Assembly (NCBI GenBank): GCA_963707435.1
Contig: CAVPPF010000003.1
Span: 62,001 to 126,000 of the forward strand
Source of the DNA: UBA4744 sp963707435
GTDB taxonomy: Bacteria; Actinomycetota; Acidimicrobiia; Spongiisociales; UBA4744
Direction: 5' to 3'
Length of the DNA stretch: 64,000 bases
In this document: positions 26,652 through 35,594 of the stretch, piece by piece
Numbering within the stretch: position 1 is the stretch's first letter
How the letters are laid out: each line of letters begins with the position of its first letter
Program-made: the position numbers and the translations under genes
Notes under the pieces: model-generated
Told to the model about the DNA's origin: nothing
The model's database searches: none
The model's input: only the letters and a program-made list of their open reading frames with translations

Positions 26652-27677
26652 TCAAATGATCCAGGGAACCATGCGCGCCCGGGTTTGCGATCGATAGTCC
26701 CCATAGTGCGGGTATTTCGCCATCAGGCGCTGTTCTTCGAAGCCGGCCTTGAACCAGAAGAAGACGCTGCCTCCGAAGGCGAGCAGGAGCGTGGCCCAAC
26801 TCGATTGATACAGCGCCAATCCCACCATGCCGAGCGCCAGACCCCCGTACACGGGGTGACGCACATGCCGGTAAACACCGCCGTGAATCAGACTGCCGAG
26901 TTCGAGCGGCTCGGGGTACGGCGTCAAGCTCACCCCCAGATGCAGCAACCCGAGGACTGCCTGCACGGCGCCGACCACGAGGAGGGCGGCGCCGACCCAC
27001 GCCAGCCACGCACCGGCTGCAATCGTGTCATCGAGGAGCAACGCAGCACCGACGACTGCAGCGCCGATCACACCCTGGGCAACCACCCACCATCCGCCGC
27101 GATCCGCGAAGCTGAAGGGCTCGCCACCGCGCTGCCCGGCCGGGTCGTAAGCACCGGCCGGTTCGGCCGGGACCCCCGATCCGGACGTATCGTCCGGCCA
27201 CCAGGAACCCAACGAGATCACCTCTTGGTCGGCTACGGCGGGCAGGAGATCAGCAACCTTGTGACCCGCCGGAGTCCTGGCATCGGGCCACGCCTCGACG
27301 AGCGGTTCGAGCACGAAGCGCCGATCGGCGAACCGCGGGTGCGGTACCACCATCCCCCGGTCCTCGGCCCGCTCGGTCCCGAAGAGAACAAGATCCAGGT
27401 CCAGCCGCCGCGGCCCCCAGCGAACCTCACGAACCCGCCCCGCTTCCGCTTCGATACGATGCAACTCATCGAGCAACCCGCGGGGGTCGAGCGGCGTGTC
27501 GATCACCATGACCGCATTGAAGAAGGGCTGCTGCTCCGGGCCACCGATGGGAGCAGTTTCGTAGAGCGAGGAGACCGCAACCACCGACCCCAGCCCGGTG
27601 AGCGCATCTGCCGCAAAGCGAAGAGACGCCCGGCGGTCACCCAGGTTGGAGCCCAGGGCGACGGCCGCCCTGGTCAT
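26652..27677 (-). CDS. folK: FolK fused to an isoprenylcysteine-methyltransferase-like membrane domain
   Basis: Residues 1 to about 155 are 6-hydroxymethyl-7,8-dihydropterin pyrophosphokinase: VALGSNLGDRRASL, SSLYETAPIGGPEQQPFFNA, GPRRLDLDLVLFG, VPHPRFADRRFVLEPLVE. After a linker of about 40 residues, residues 195-341 hold about four membrane helices and the signature of ICMT/PEMT-type methyltransferases (GGVYRHVRHPVYGGLALGM, then FEEQRLMAKYPHYGDYRS). FolK activates the pterin for folate synthesis; the added domain probably methylates a membrane or lipid-like substrate, unknown. The frame is continuous in this sequence, but with many indels nearby a lost stop cannot be excluded. 4-base overlap with folB. 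Confidence 0.82.
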   Translation of the reverse strand: MTRAAVALGSNLGDRRASLRFAADALTGLGSVVAVSSLYETAPIGGPEQQPFFNAVMVIDTPLDPRGLLDELHRIEAEAGRVREVRWGPRRLDLDLVLFGTERAEDRGMVVPHPRFADRRFVLEPLVEAWPDARTPAGHKVADLLPAVADQEVISLGSWWPDDTSGSGVPAEPAGAYDPAGQRGGEPFSFADRGGWWVVAQGVIGAAVVGAALLLDDTIAAGAWLAWVGAALLVVGAVQAVLGLLHLGVSLTPYPEPLELGSLIHGGVYRHVRHPVYGGLALGMVGLALYQSSWATLLLAFGGSVFFWFKAGFEEQRLMAKYPHYGDYRSQTRARMVPWII

Positions 27678-28036
27678 CGCTCGCGCCGGATTTCGACCAC
27701 GACGTCATGGAAGGGAACCTCGATCGGAGCAGCCGGTTTGTGGACCCGCACTTCAACGCTGAGTACCCGCTCGTCTTCCATGACCAGATCCGCCACCCGC
27801 CCGGCCACTCGCTCGATGAGATTCCACCGTTCCCCGGCAACCCGCTCGTGGATCGCCGCGGCGAGAGCACCGTAATCGACGGTGTCGGCAAGATCATCGG
27901 TCAGGGCGGGAACCGACACGTCGATGTGCAATGTGACATCGACGATGAACTCCTGGCCCGCGGCCTGCTCCTCCTCGAGGACCCCGTGATACCCGAAGAC
28001 GCGGAGACCGACCAGGCTGATGGTGCCCGGCTTCAT
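27674..28036 (-). CDS. folB: Dihydroneopterin aldolase
   Basis: 120 residues, full length. Converts dihydroneopterin to 6-hydroxymethyl-dihydropterin, the substrate of the next gene product FolK. Motifs: LVGLRVFGYHGVLEEEQAAG, with the conserved Tyr and Glu, VDYGALAAAIHE, and VRVHKPAAPIEVPF with the catalytic Lys. Coupled to folK by an ATGA overlap. Confidence 0.94.
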   Translation of the reverse strand: MKPGTISLVGLRVFGYHGVLEEEQAAGQEFIVDVTLHIDVSVPALTDDLADTVDYGALAAAIHERVAGERWNLIERVAGRVADLVMEDERVLSVEVRVHKPAAPIEVPFHDVVVEIRRER

Positions 28037-28115
28037 CGGCGGCGCCTTGGGCGGGCAGCCGGCTGCGAGGGGATTGGTGGTTGGTACAGGTCGGACATCG
28101 CGCTCGAAGAAGACC

Positions 28116-28592
28116 TCAGGAACGTACCGGGATCAGCGACCGACCCTCGGGCCCGAGAGGACGTTTGAGTATCTCCTGGATGAGTGCCGCAGCGAGGATT
28201 GGATCATCAACCAGCTCAGAGTGAACGAGGTAGCCGGCCAGAATGCCGGCCATCGTATCGTCGACCAGATCGCGATGGACCAGCACCACCGCCGCAGGAT
28301 CGTTGAGAGCCTCATCGAGGCCTTTGAACACCCGTTGCACATCAGCGAGGTCGTAGTCGCCCGTGAGCGGCTCGCCGCGGACATCGAAGCCAGAGTCCCG
28401 GTAGCTGGCCAGATTCTGCGTGCCGCCCAGCAGAGAGAAGACGGTGGAGATTCCGGCCTCTTCCTTCAACCAGAGGATCTCCTCCTCCCGCCGGACCCGG
28501 CGGTGCTGAATCCCGTACCCGCCGATTCGCTCCGACACAGCCAGCCGACCCTGGATGACCCACACGAATTCCCTTGGTTTGAGACCGGTCAA
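28116..28592 (-). CDS. Dual-specificity-phosphatase-like protein lacking the catalytic cysteine
   Basis: 158 residues. The start (FVWVIQGRLAVSERIGGYG) and middle (EILWLKEEAGISTVFSLLG) resemble the beginnings of DSP-fold phosphatases. Where a phosphatase has HC-x5-R(S/T), this protein has VVLVHRDLVDDTMAGILAGY: the His and Thr are kept, but Cys is replaced by Arg and the phosphate-binding Arg is Asp. It is therefore probably a pseudo-phosphatase or binding protein. Inserted between folP (ATGA overlap with its end) and folB, so it is co-transcribed with folate genes. Fold assignment is by eye and needs a profile search. Confidence 0.55.
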   Translation of the reverse strand: MTGLKPREFVWVIQGRLAVSERIGGYGIQHRRVRREEEILWLKEEAGISTVFSLLGGTQNLASYRDSGFDVRGEPLTGDYDLADVQRVFKGLDEALNDPAAVVLVHRDLVDDTMAGILAGYLVHSELVDDPILAAALIQEILKRPLGPEGRSLIPVRS

Positions 28593-29443
28593 GGCCTTTC
28601 CTCCACATCGATCGAGCGGACAATGGCGTCGGCAACCAACACCGCCTGGCGGGTCATTTCCACGTTGTGCACCCGGACAACCGCGGCCCCCCGGGTCGCT
28701 GCTATGGCAACCGTAGCCGCCGTTGCGAGGTCGCGCTCTGCAGGGTCGGATTGATCGAGAATCTTCCCGATGAACGACTTCCGGGACGTTCCCACCAGGA
28801 CCGGATAGCCGGTCGAGACGAGTTCGTCGAGACGGGCGAGGAGCTGAAGGTTGTGACGTTGCGTTTTCCCGAACCCGATCCCGGGGTCCACACAGACAAA
28901 GGAACGCTCGACCCCTGCCTGTTCGATGAGCGCGGCCCGCTCCAGGAGATAGTCCCGGACCTCGCCAACCACATCTTCGTAGGCGGGGTGGTCCTGCATG
29001 GTCTGCGGGTTGCCTTGCATGTGCATGAGCACGGCCCCGCAGCGTGCGGCCGCAACGAGCGGTGCCATGTCCGGGTGGCCGAATGCGGTGATGTCATTGA
29101 CGACGACCGCCCCCTCGGCGAGCGCAGCCGAGGCCACCTCTGGTTTTGAAGTATCCACCGAGACCGGAACCCCGGCCGCGACGAGTCCCGCTATCACGGG
29201 AATCACCCTCCGGATCTCCTCAGCGGCGGGAACCTCCGCGGCTCCGGGACGGCTCGACTCCCCGCCGACGTCGACGAGATCCGCACCATCCTCGAAGAGC
29301 CGGAGCCCGTGAGCGATCGCTCGATCCGGGCCCAGGAAACGGCCCCCGTCGGAGAAAGAGTCGGGGGTGACGTTCACAATCCCCATGATCAGCGTGCGAT
29401 CTGCAGTCGAAAGAACCTTGTCGCGGATAGCCCAATCGACCAA
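28589..29443 (-). CDS. folP: Dihydropteroate synthase
   Basis: Condenses 6-hydroxymethyl-dihydropterin diphosphate with p-aminobenzoate; the sulfonamide target. 284 residues with IMGIVNVTPDSFSDGG, DVGGESSRPGA, VVVNDITAFG, CVDPGIGFGKT and LVGTSRKSFIG. The TTG start (MVDWAIRDKV) is set by GGAGGA eight bases upstream, which overlaps the last codons of folE; two bases separate the genes. Frame intact. Confidence 0.95.
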   Translation of the reverse strand: MVDWAIRDKVLSTADRTLIMGIVNVTPDSFSDGGRFLGPDRAIAHGLRLFEDGADLVDVGGESSRPGAAEVPAAEEIRRVIPVIAGLVAAGVPVSVDTSKPEVASAALAEGAVVVNDITAFGHPDMAPLVAAARCGAVLMHMQGNPQTMQDHPAYEDVVGEVRDYLLERAALIEQAGVERSFVCVDPGIGFGKTQRHNLQLLARLDELVSTGYPVLVGTSRKSFIGKILDQSDPAERDLATAATVAIAATRGAAVVRVHNVEMTRQAVLVADAIVRSIDVEERP

Positions 29444-29445
29444 GT

Positions 29446-30037
29446 TCAGCGTCCTCCGAAGAGCAGCGCCATGGCTTCTGATCGAACGGCCGCATCTTCG
29501 CAGAAGGCGCCCCTGACGGCCGAGGTGACCGTCATCGAACCCGGCTTCTTCACGCCCCGCATGCTCATGCACAGGTGCTCCGCCTCGATGACCACCATGA
29601 CCCCGTACGGCTTCAGCGTCTCCATGAGCGTGTCGGCCACCTGCGTCGTCAGCCGCTCCTGCATCTGCGGGCGACGCGCAAAAGTGTCGACCAGCCGGGC
29701 CAGCTTGGAGAGTCCGGTGAGCGTGCCCCGCGGTGTGTAGGCCACATGCGCCCGGCCGTGGAACGGCACGAGGTGGTGCTCGCACATGGAGTAGAACGGG
29801 ATGTCCTTCACCATCACGATCTCGTGATGCTCCTCGTCCTCAAAGACCGTTTCGACCACCGTCGCTCGCGTCGATGTTGATGCCGCCGAACACCTCGGCG
29901 TACATACGGGCGACCCGGCGGGGGGTGTCGACCAAACCCTCTCGATCGGGATCCTCACCCACGGCTTCCAGGATGGTCCGGACCGCCCCGGCGATCGCAT
30001 CGAGGTCGGGGGTGTCGGCGGGTCGGTTGGCACTCAT
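29446..30037 (-). CDS. folE: GTP cyclohydrolase I (frameshifted)
   Basis: First step of folate synthesis: GTP to 7,8-dihydroneopterin triphosphate. The first 60 residues (ILEAVGEDPDREGLVDTPRR) are in one frame; the catalytic part with zinc ligands (FYSMCEHHLVPFHGRAHV and IEAEHLCMSMRG) and RLTTQVADTLMETL is in another. The switch is near 29876, at the join of GGINID with ATVVETVFEDEEHHE, where one indel repairs it. About 195 residues when joined, normal length. First of the fol genes after ftsH. Confidence 0.9.
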
Positions 30038-30052
30038 GGGAAGCTCCTCAGC

Positions 30053-31978
30053 TCAGGAAGTCGAGTCCCGGGCTGCGGCGACCCCGTCGGGAACGACCGC
30101 ATCTGGACTGGTCCGGGTGTGGCCGTTGGGAATCTGAATCCGCATGGCACCGCTGTCTGCGTGCTCCCACTTCGGCACGTCGGCGAAGACTTCTGCTACC
30201 TCGTCGGAATCAATGGTCTCCCGTTCGATCAGCACCCTGGCCATCCGCTCCAGAGCATCGCGGTGGGTAGCCAGGATCTGACGGGCTTCTTCGTGGGCCT
30301 GGCTGATGAGTTTGCGCACTTCCGCATCGATGAACGAGGCCACCTCGTCGGAATAGTCCTGCTGGCGGCCGTAGTCTCGCCCGAGGAACACTTCGCCGTT
30401 GGCGTGGCCGTACTGCATCGGGCCCAACCGGTCGCTCATGCCGTACTCCATCACCATCTTGCGAGCGATCTCGGTCGCCTTCTCAATATCGTTGGCCGCC
30501 CCGGTGGTCGGATCAACGAAGATCAACTCTTCAGCCGTGCGGCCGCCGAGCAGCATGGCAAGCTGATCGACCAGTTCGCTGCGCCGCATCAGATACTTGT
30601 CCTCGGTGGGGAGGGCCTGGGTATGCCCGAGGGATCTACCTCGGGGGATGATCGTCACTTTGTGGATGGGATCGGCCATGGGCAGCGCCCATCCGACGAG
30701 GGCATGACCGGTCTCGTGATACGCAATCACGAGCTTCTCTTCGTCGGAGATCAAGCGGCTCTTCCGCTCCGGTCCGGCAATGACCCGCTCGATGGATTCT
30801 TCGAGCTCGTCCATGGAGATCTCGGTTTTGCCGCGCCGCGCCGCCAGGATGGCGGCCTCGTTGATGAGGTTGGCGAGATCGGCTCCGGTGAAACCGGGGG
30901 TCTGTCGGGCGAGAACTTCGAGGTCGATGTCCTTCGCCAGTGGCTTGCCACGGGAATGCACGGCCAGGATGGCCTGGCGGCCCGGCAGATCGGCCCGATC
31001 GACCACGATCTGGCGGTCGAATCGGCCCGGGCGCAGCAGCGCAGGATCGAGGATGTCCGGCCGGTTGGTTCCGGCAATGACGATCACGCCGCTGTTGACA
31101 TCGAACCCGTCCAGCTCGACCAGCAGCTGGTTGAGGGTTTGCTCACGCTCGTCGTGGCCGCCACCCAGACCTGCTCCCCGGTGCCGGCCGACGGCATCGA
31201 TTTCGTCGATGAACACGATCGCCGGTGCCTGCGCCTTCGCCTGTTCGAAGAGATCTCGCACGCGGCTTGCCCCGACGCCGACGAACATCTCGACGAAGTC
31301 GGACCCGGAGATCGTGAAGAACGGCACGCCGGCCTCACCCGCCACGGCCCGGGCCAGCAGTGTCTTGCCCGTTCCCGGAGGGCCGTAGAGCAGCACCCCT
31401 TTCGGGATCTTGGCTCCCATCGCCCGGAACTTGTCGGGACTCTGCAGGAACTCCTTCAGCTCGTCCAGTTCTTCGATGGCTTCGTCGAGTCCGGCTACGT
31501 CCTGGAACGTCACCTTGGGCATGTCCTTGGTGACCTGCTTGGCTCGCGACTTGCCGAACTGCATGACCCGGTTGCCGCTGCCCTGCATCTGCATGAATAT
31601 GAAAACCATGAACCCGATGAGGAAGAGCCACGGGAGGAAGCTCAGGAGGATCTCCCAGATCCCGGCAGGTTCTCCGTCGATTTCGACCTCGACCCCGGCC
31701 TGCCGCAAACGGGCGGACAGTTCGTCCTCTTCTTCCGGCGGGTAGTCGATGCGGTAGTCGGGTTCGTCCCCGTCGGTGTCGACGAACTGGCCCGTGACGA
31801 TGTTCGACTTGGTCAGCAGCAGCGCCGTCTCCACGTCACCGTTGTCGACGCGATCCCAGAATTCGCTGTACGAAATCTCCTGGGGTTCGGTGACGCTGCC
31901 CATCCACTGCTGCAACACGATGAGCATGACGAGCGCAACAAGCCCGTAAATCAAAATGGAGCGAAACGTGCGGGTCAA
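30053..31978 (-). CDS. ftsH: ATP-dependent zinc metalloprotease FtsH
   Basis: 641 residues. Two membrane helices (about 8-26 and 108-130) flank an extracytoplasmic domain. The AAA module has Walker A GPPGTGKT, the pore-loop region FVEMFVGVGASRVRDLF, Walker B IVFIDEIDAV and the second region of homology DILDPALLRPGRFDRQI. The M41 zinc site is HETGHALVG (usual HEAGH, Ala to Thr), with the third ligand in AANDIEKATEIAR. It degrades membrane proteins and regulators. TTG start with AAGGAG four bases upstream. Frame intact. Confidence 0.96.
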   Translation of the reverse strand: MTRTFRSILIYGLVALVMLIVLQQWMGSVTEPQEISYSEFWDRVDNGDVETALLLTKSNIVTGQFVDTDGDEPDYRIDYPPEEEDELSARLRQAGVEVEIDGEPAGIWEILLSFLPWLFLIGFMVFIFMQMQGSGNRVMQFGKSRAKQVTKDMPKVTFQDVAGLDEAIEELDELKEFLQSPDKFRAMGAKIPKGVLLYGPPGTGKTLLARAVAGEAGVPFFTISGSDFVEMFVGVGASRVRDLFEQAKAQAPAIVFIDEIDAVGRHRGAGLGGGHDEREQTLNQLLVELDGFDVNSGVIVIAGTNRPDILDPALLRPGRFDRQIVVDRADLPGRQAILAVHSRGKPLAKDIDLEVLARQTPGFTGADLANLINEAAILAARRGKTEISMDELEESIERVIAGPERKSRLISDEEKLVIAYHETGHALVGWALPMADPIHKVTIIPRGRSLGHTQALPTEDKYLMRRSELVDQLAMLLGGRTAEELIFVDPTTGAANDIEKATEIARKMVMEYGMSDRLGPMQYGHANGEVFLGRDYGRQQDYSDEVASFIDAEVRKLISQAHEEARQILATHRDALERMARVLIERETIDSDEVAEVFADVPKWEHADSGAMRIQIPNGHTRTSPDAVVPDGVAAARDSTS

Positions 31979-32123
31979 GAGACTCCTTGCCGAGTTGTTA
32001 GGGCTGCCCGGACATCACCGTATCACCGTCTGTGACCAGCGCAACCCGGCAGTTCTGCACATGGTATGCAGATCCCGGAGGTATGCCACAGAGAGAGTAT
32101 GGGCGCTGACTGCCGATTGCCGT

Positions 32124-32651
32124 TCAGAGCGAGCTCTCGTCCATGACGCCGATGTAGGGGAGGTTGCGGAACTTGCCTGCGTAGTCGAGTCCGTACCCGA
32201 TCACGAACTCCGGTCCGATGGTGAACCCTGTGTACTTGACGTCGAGCGGCGTGCGCTGGATACCTTCCTTGACCAGCAGGGCGGCCACCTCGAGCGACTC
32301 CGGGCGCCGGACCCGCAGGCTCTTGAGGAGGTAGTTGAGCGTGAGTCCCGAATCGATGATGTCCTCGACGATGAGCACATGACGTCCGGCGATCTCCTGA
32401 TCGAGGTCCTTGAGAATCCGCACCACGCCCGAGGTTTGGGTGGCGGCCCCGTAGGAGGATACGGCCATGAAATCGAACTCAACCGGCAGTTCGATCTGCC
32501 GGGCCAGATCGGCCATGACGAGGAAGGCACCTTTCAGTACACCAACGATCAGCAGGTCCTTGTCTTGATAGTCGGCGGTGATGGCCTTGCCCATCTCCTC
32601 GAGCTTCGCGGCGATCTCCTCGGCGGAGATCAGCACCTTCTCCACTTTCAC
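32124..32651 (-). CDS. hpt: Hypoxanthine (guanine) phosphoribosyltransferase
   Basis: Purine salvage: hypoxanthine or guanine plus PRPP to IMP or GMP. 175 residues. The PRPP-binding motif is VLIVEDIIDSGLTLNYLL. LIVGVLKGAFLVMADLAR, FMAVSSYGAATQTSG (flexible loop) and FVIGYGLDYAGKFRNLPYIG complete the family pattern. GTG start with GGAGG seven bases upstream; the GTGA overlaps the stop of tilS. The tilS-hpt-ftsH order is widely conserved. Confidence 0.95.
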   Translation of the reverse strand: MKVEKVLISAEEIAAKLEEMGKAITADYQDKDLLIVGVLKGAFLVMADLARQIELPVEFDFMAVSSYGAATQTSGVVRILKDLDQEIAGRHVLIVEDIIDSGLTLNYLLKSLRVRRPESLEVAALLVKEGIQRTPLDVKYTGFTIGPEFVIGYGLDYAGKFRNLPYIGVMDESSL

Positions 32652-33981
32652 CAGGTTCCCTCCAATGTGGCGCGGACCCAAAGGTAGCGTTTCGTTGCCA
32701 TCCCTACCCAACCGGCGGCGGCCCGCCGCACTCCGGGCACCCAGATCACGCCATCGGCCGTGGCCACCACCGGCCATGTCGCACGTTGGGCGGGTGAGGC
32801 TCGCATTTCGCCGAACACATCGGATACGAGCTTGGTGCCCCCGACGATGGCAACCCGGTCGTCGGGTTCCATGGTGCGAACGATGACCGAATCGCGGCAT
32901 CGTGTCGGCGTCGAACACCTCGACGAACGGAGAGAGCGGGAACACCAGTCGGTGGAGTCTCCTCCAACCAGGCGTCGAACGTCCACGGCCCGACCTGGAC
33001 GGTTCCGGGAAGCGACCACGACCGGGGGGCAGATCGCCAGGAATCGCAGCCGGACCAGGGACACCCAGGGTCCGGTCCGCTCGACGCGGACCGAACCGGC
33101 CAGTTCGGTGGGCGGACCACCCACCGGCAACGGAGAGAACCGCAGCCACGTCGGCCGTCGAACCGGGATACCCGGAACGAACCTCGCGGAGGGCCCGGCG
33201 AATGGCCCGGGCGGCAATTGGACCCGGCAGGGTGGTCAGCAGCGGAGCGGGGAGACGCACCGTCGAGCCCTCGACCTCGATGGGAATCGCGGCGGCCGCC
33301 CCGGCGAGGAGCCGCTCATCTTCTTCGATCGACGACGCCATCCGGATCAGCGCCGACCGGAAGGAAGGATTGAATCGGGTCTCGAGGTAGGGAATGACGT
33401 CCCGTCGGAGGGCATTGCGGCGCAGCGACGTGTCGAGGTTGGTCGGATCGTCCGTCCAGGGAAGTCCCAGCAAACGCCGCCAGCTCCCGCGTCTCGGCCC
33501 GGGAGACATCCAGCAGCGGCCGAACGATCTGTCCCCTCCGTCTCGGGATCCCCGACAAGCCCGCCGCTCCTGCGCCTCGCAGGATGTTGCCGAGGATCGT
33601 CTCTGCCTGGTCGTCCATCGTGTGCCCGGTGAGGAGCCATTCCCCCTCCTGCAGTTCACCGTGCAGCGCCCCGTAGCGGGCCGACCGGGCCTGTCCCTCC
33701 GGCGATGGGCCGGACGTCGAACCGATCTGGACCACGGTGAGATCGATACCGAGTTGCCCGGCAATCGCCCGGGCTGCCCGCTCCAGGACCGGAGAGGCGG
33801 GCCACCGGTGGTCAACGTGCACGGCCCGCATTCCACTCCCGTGCCCCGCGGCGGCCCAGGCACAAACGGCGCTGTCTGCTCCTCCACTCAGCGCAACGAC
33901 CAGCCGTCCGGCCGGCAGGTGTTCTTCAATACGATCGAGAACGTCTGCGCTCAGGTCGGTCAGGCGACGCGAGCCAGCCAT
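32648..33981 (-). CDS. tilS: tRNA(Ile)-lysidine synthase (several frameshifts)
   Basis: Adds lysine to C34 of tRNA-Ile(CAU). The N-terminal frame carries the PP-loop LVVALSGGADSAVCAWAA, then MRAVHVDHRWP and LTGHTMDDQAETILGNILRG. Breaks occur near 33470 (one extra G before LPWTDDPTNLDTSLRRN), near 33120 and near 32900. The C-terminal substrate-binding part (TMEPDDRVAIVGGTKLVSDV, ATADGVIWVPGVRR) ends at 32648. The ATG overlaps the end of the metalloprotease gene by 22 bases. Likely sequence errors, since the gene is essential. Confidence 0.88.
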
Positions 33982-35016
33982 TGTTCCGGATGCTCGATCT
34001 CCCGCAGCGTCGGCAGATGCTCGGGACTTTGCCAGGCCTGGTTCACCGCTTCCCATCCGGCCGCCTTCTCGACTCCGAGCACGAACCGCTCCCCAAGTTC
34101 GTACTGACGCATCTTCATCTCGAGGCCCGTCAGACGATAGAACGCGGCCGTGCGCGGGTCCTTGCGGCGTTGCTTCAGGGTGTCCGACATGCGCTTCTGT
34201 GTGACCAGGACGCGCCCACCGATTCTGTCCATGACCACGTGACCATGCCCCTCCAGGAACGACATCAGTGCCTGCACCTGATCCAGCATGGCTCGCTGAT
34301 CGTTGGAAGCGAAGAGACCCAGGAGCCCGGTCTCGCCGACGAGCGGGCGGCCCTCGGCCGCCGCGGATCGTGCCTCCGTGAGGAGCCGCCCGAACCGGCC
34401 CGGTTCGGGTTGAGCTGTTGCCACCAGCTCCTGAACGAGGCCGAGGAAGTAACCCTGCATCCAGGGAATCCCGACGAATTGAAGACGGTGCGTGCACTCG
34501 TGCAGGGCCAGCCAGAAGCGAAACTCGGCGGGTCGGAACTGGTGGGTGCGTTCGAGGCTCAACACGTTCTCCCCGACGAGGTAGACCGTGTCGCCATCGT
34601 TGTTCTCGTCGGCAGGCAGGACCAGCTCATACTGGCCGAGCACACGGCGAGCCATGAACCCCAGCAACGCACCCATCTCGGCGGCAACCAGCCTTTGTGA
34701 AGCGCGAGCGGCAGCTCTCCCGATCAGCCCCGACTCGCTGGAAACGCTCGGTGAGTCGTTCTTCGGTGGGTTCGAGCATCTTCGAGAAGAACCGGATGTT
34801 TCGTTCCGCCCACTCCACGCGAGATACCACTGCGACGCCGGGAACACCCGGACCGGCCAGGCCGGTCTCCTCCATCACGGCCCGGGCCGCTCGATCAACG
34901 AGTTCCGGTGCCTGGTTGCGGAGGAGACGATCGTGGTAGCTGTCACGCAGCGGATAGCGACCGGCCATCTTCCCGGCCACACCGGCGGCAGATGACCAGG
35001 GAATGCGGCCGCTCAC
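33960..35016 (-). CDS. Zinc-dependent metalloprotease-like protein, F420-biosynthesis-associated family (DUF2342), frameshifted
   Basis: N-terminal part (GLAGPGVPGVAVVSRVEWAE, NIRFFSKMLEPTEER) and C-terminal part (ALLGFMARRVLGQYELVLP, FWLALHECTHRLQFVGIPWM) belong to the actinobacterial DUF2342 family. The zinc-type motif is HECTH. The frame changes between about 34700 and 34790, in the helix before AARASQRLVAAEMG. In mycobacteria the homologue (Rv3626c) also sits beside tilS-hpt. The biochemical role is not known; the F420 link is only an annotation tradition. Coupled to the upstream small gene by ATGA. Confidence 0.85.
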
Positions 35017-35327
35017 TGGATGAGCCGGTACCTGGTTCGCACCACTTTGAGGAAGTAGGCCACGATGCTCCCCACCACGACCAGCAGAGCGATCACCAGC
35101 GAGGTGGGGATCAGGTATCGAAAGGTCCAGGCCTGCTCCACTTCTGCGGGCGCCTCATCCGCGATCTCGACAGCCGGCACCGGGACCTCGACGGAAGGAA
35201 CGGTTTCTTCAACCGGAGCTGTGGTGTCCTCCGGCGCCTCTTCTTGAGCGAGGGCGGCCGGGGTCACGATCAGCATGAGCAACCCGAGAACGATGGAGAT
35301 CAACACTGGGCGATGGAGGATTGACAT
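35013..35327 (-). CDS. Small secreted/membrane protein with acidic linker
   Basis: About 104 residues. A signal peptide (ISIVLGLLMLIVTPAALAQ) is followed by an acidic, Pro/Val-rich stretch of about 45 residues (EEAPEDTTAPVEETVPSVEV) and a C-terminal membrane helix (SLVIALLVVVGSIVAYFL) with a basic tail. No family recognised. Start could be the first ATG or MSILHRP (used here). Lies between the anti-sigma gene and the metalloprotease, overlapping the latter by 4 bases. Confidence 0.7.
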   Translation of the reverse strand: MSILHRPVLISIVLGLLMLIVTPAALAQEEAPEDTTAPVEETVPSVEVPVPAVEIADEAPAEVEQAWTFRYLIPTSLVIALLVVVGSIVAYFLKVVRTRYRLIQ

Positions 35328-35339
35328 AGCCGGCACAGC

Positions 35340-35594
35340 CTACCCGCCGCCGGGAAAGCCCGACTCGTTTTCTCTCAGGTAGGCGCGAAGCCGATCCACG
35401 ACCTCTGGATGTGGCTCCTCGCGGAGACGCTCCCGCACGATGGCCTGCAGGTGGCTCTCGAAACCGAACGCTCCTTCACAGGGCGGACACTTCTTGAGGT
35501 GCCGCCTGATACGCACCTTCTTGAACCATCCGATCTCGTCGTCGAGGTAAAAGTAGACGTGAGCCACGGCATCTTCGCAGTTGTGCTTACCCAT
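35340..35594 (-). CDS. Zinc-binding anti-sigma factor (RsrA-like)
   Basis: 84 residues. The ZAS signature H-x3-C-x2-C is present as RRHLKKCPPC, with an upstream Cys in KHNCEDAVAHVYFYLDDE equivalent to RsrA Cys11. RsrA-type proteins hold SigR inactive until disulfide stress oxidises the cysteines and releases zinc. The ATG giving MGKHNCED overlaps the end of the sigma gene by 8 bases, supporting joint expression. In mycothiol-producing actinobacteria this pair controls thiol homeostasis; that role is inferred here. Confidence 0.85.
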   Translation of the reverse strand: MGKHNCEDAVAHVYFYLDDEIGWFKKVRIRRHLKKCPPCEGAFGFESHLQAIVRERLREEPHPEVVDRLRAYLRENESGFPGGG

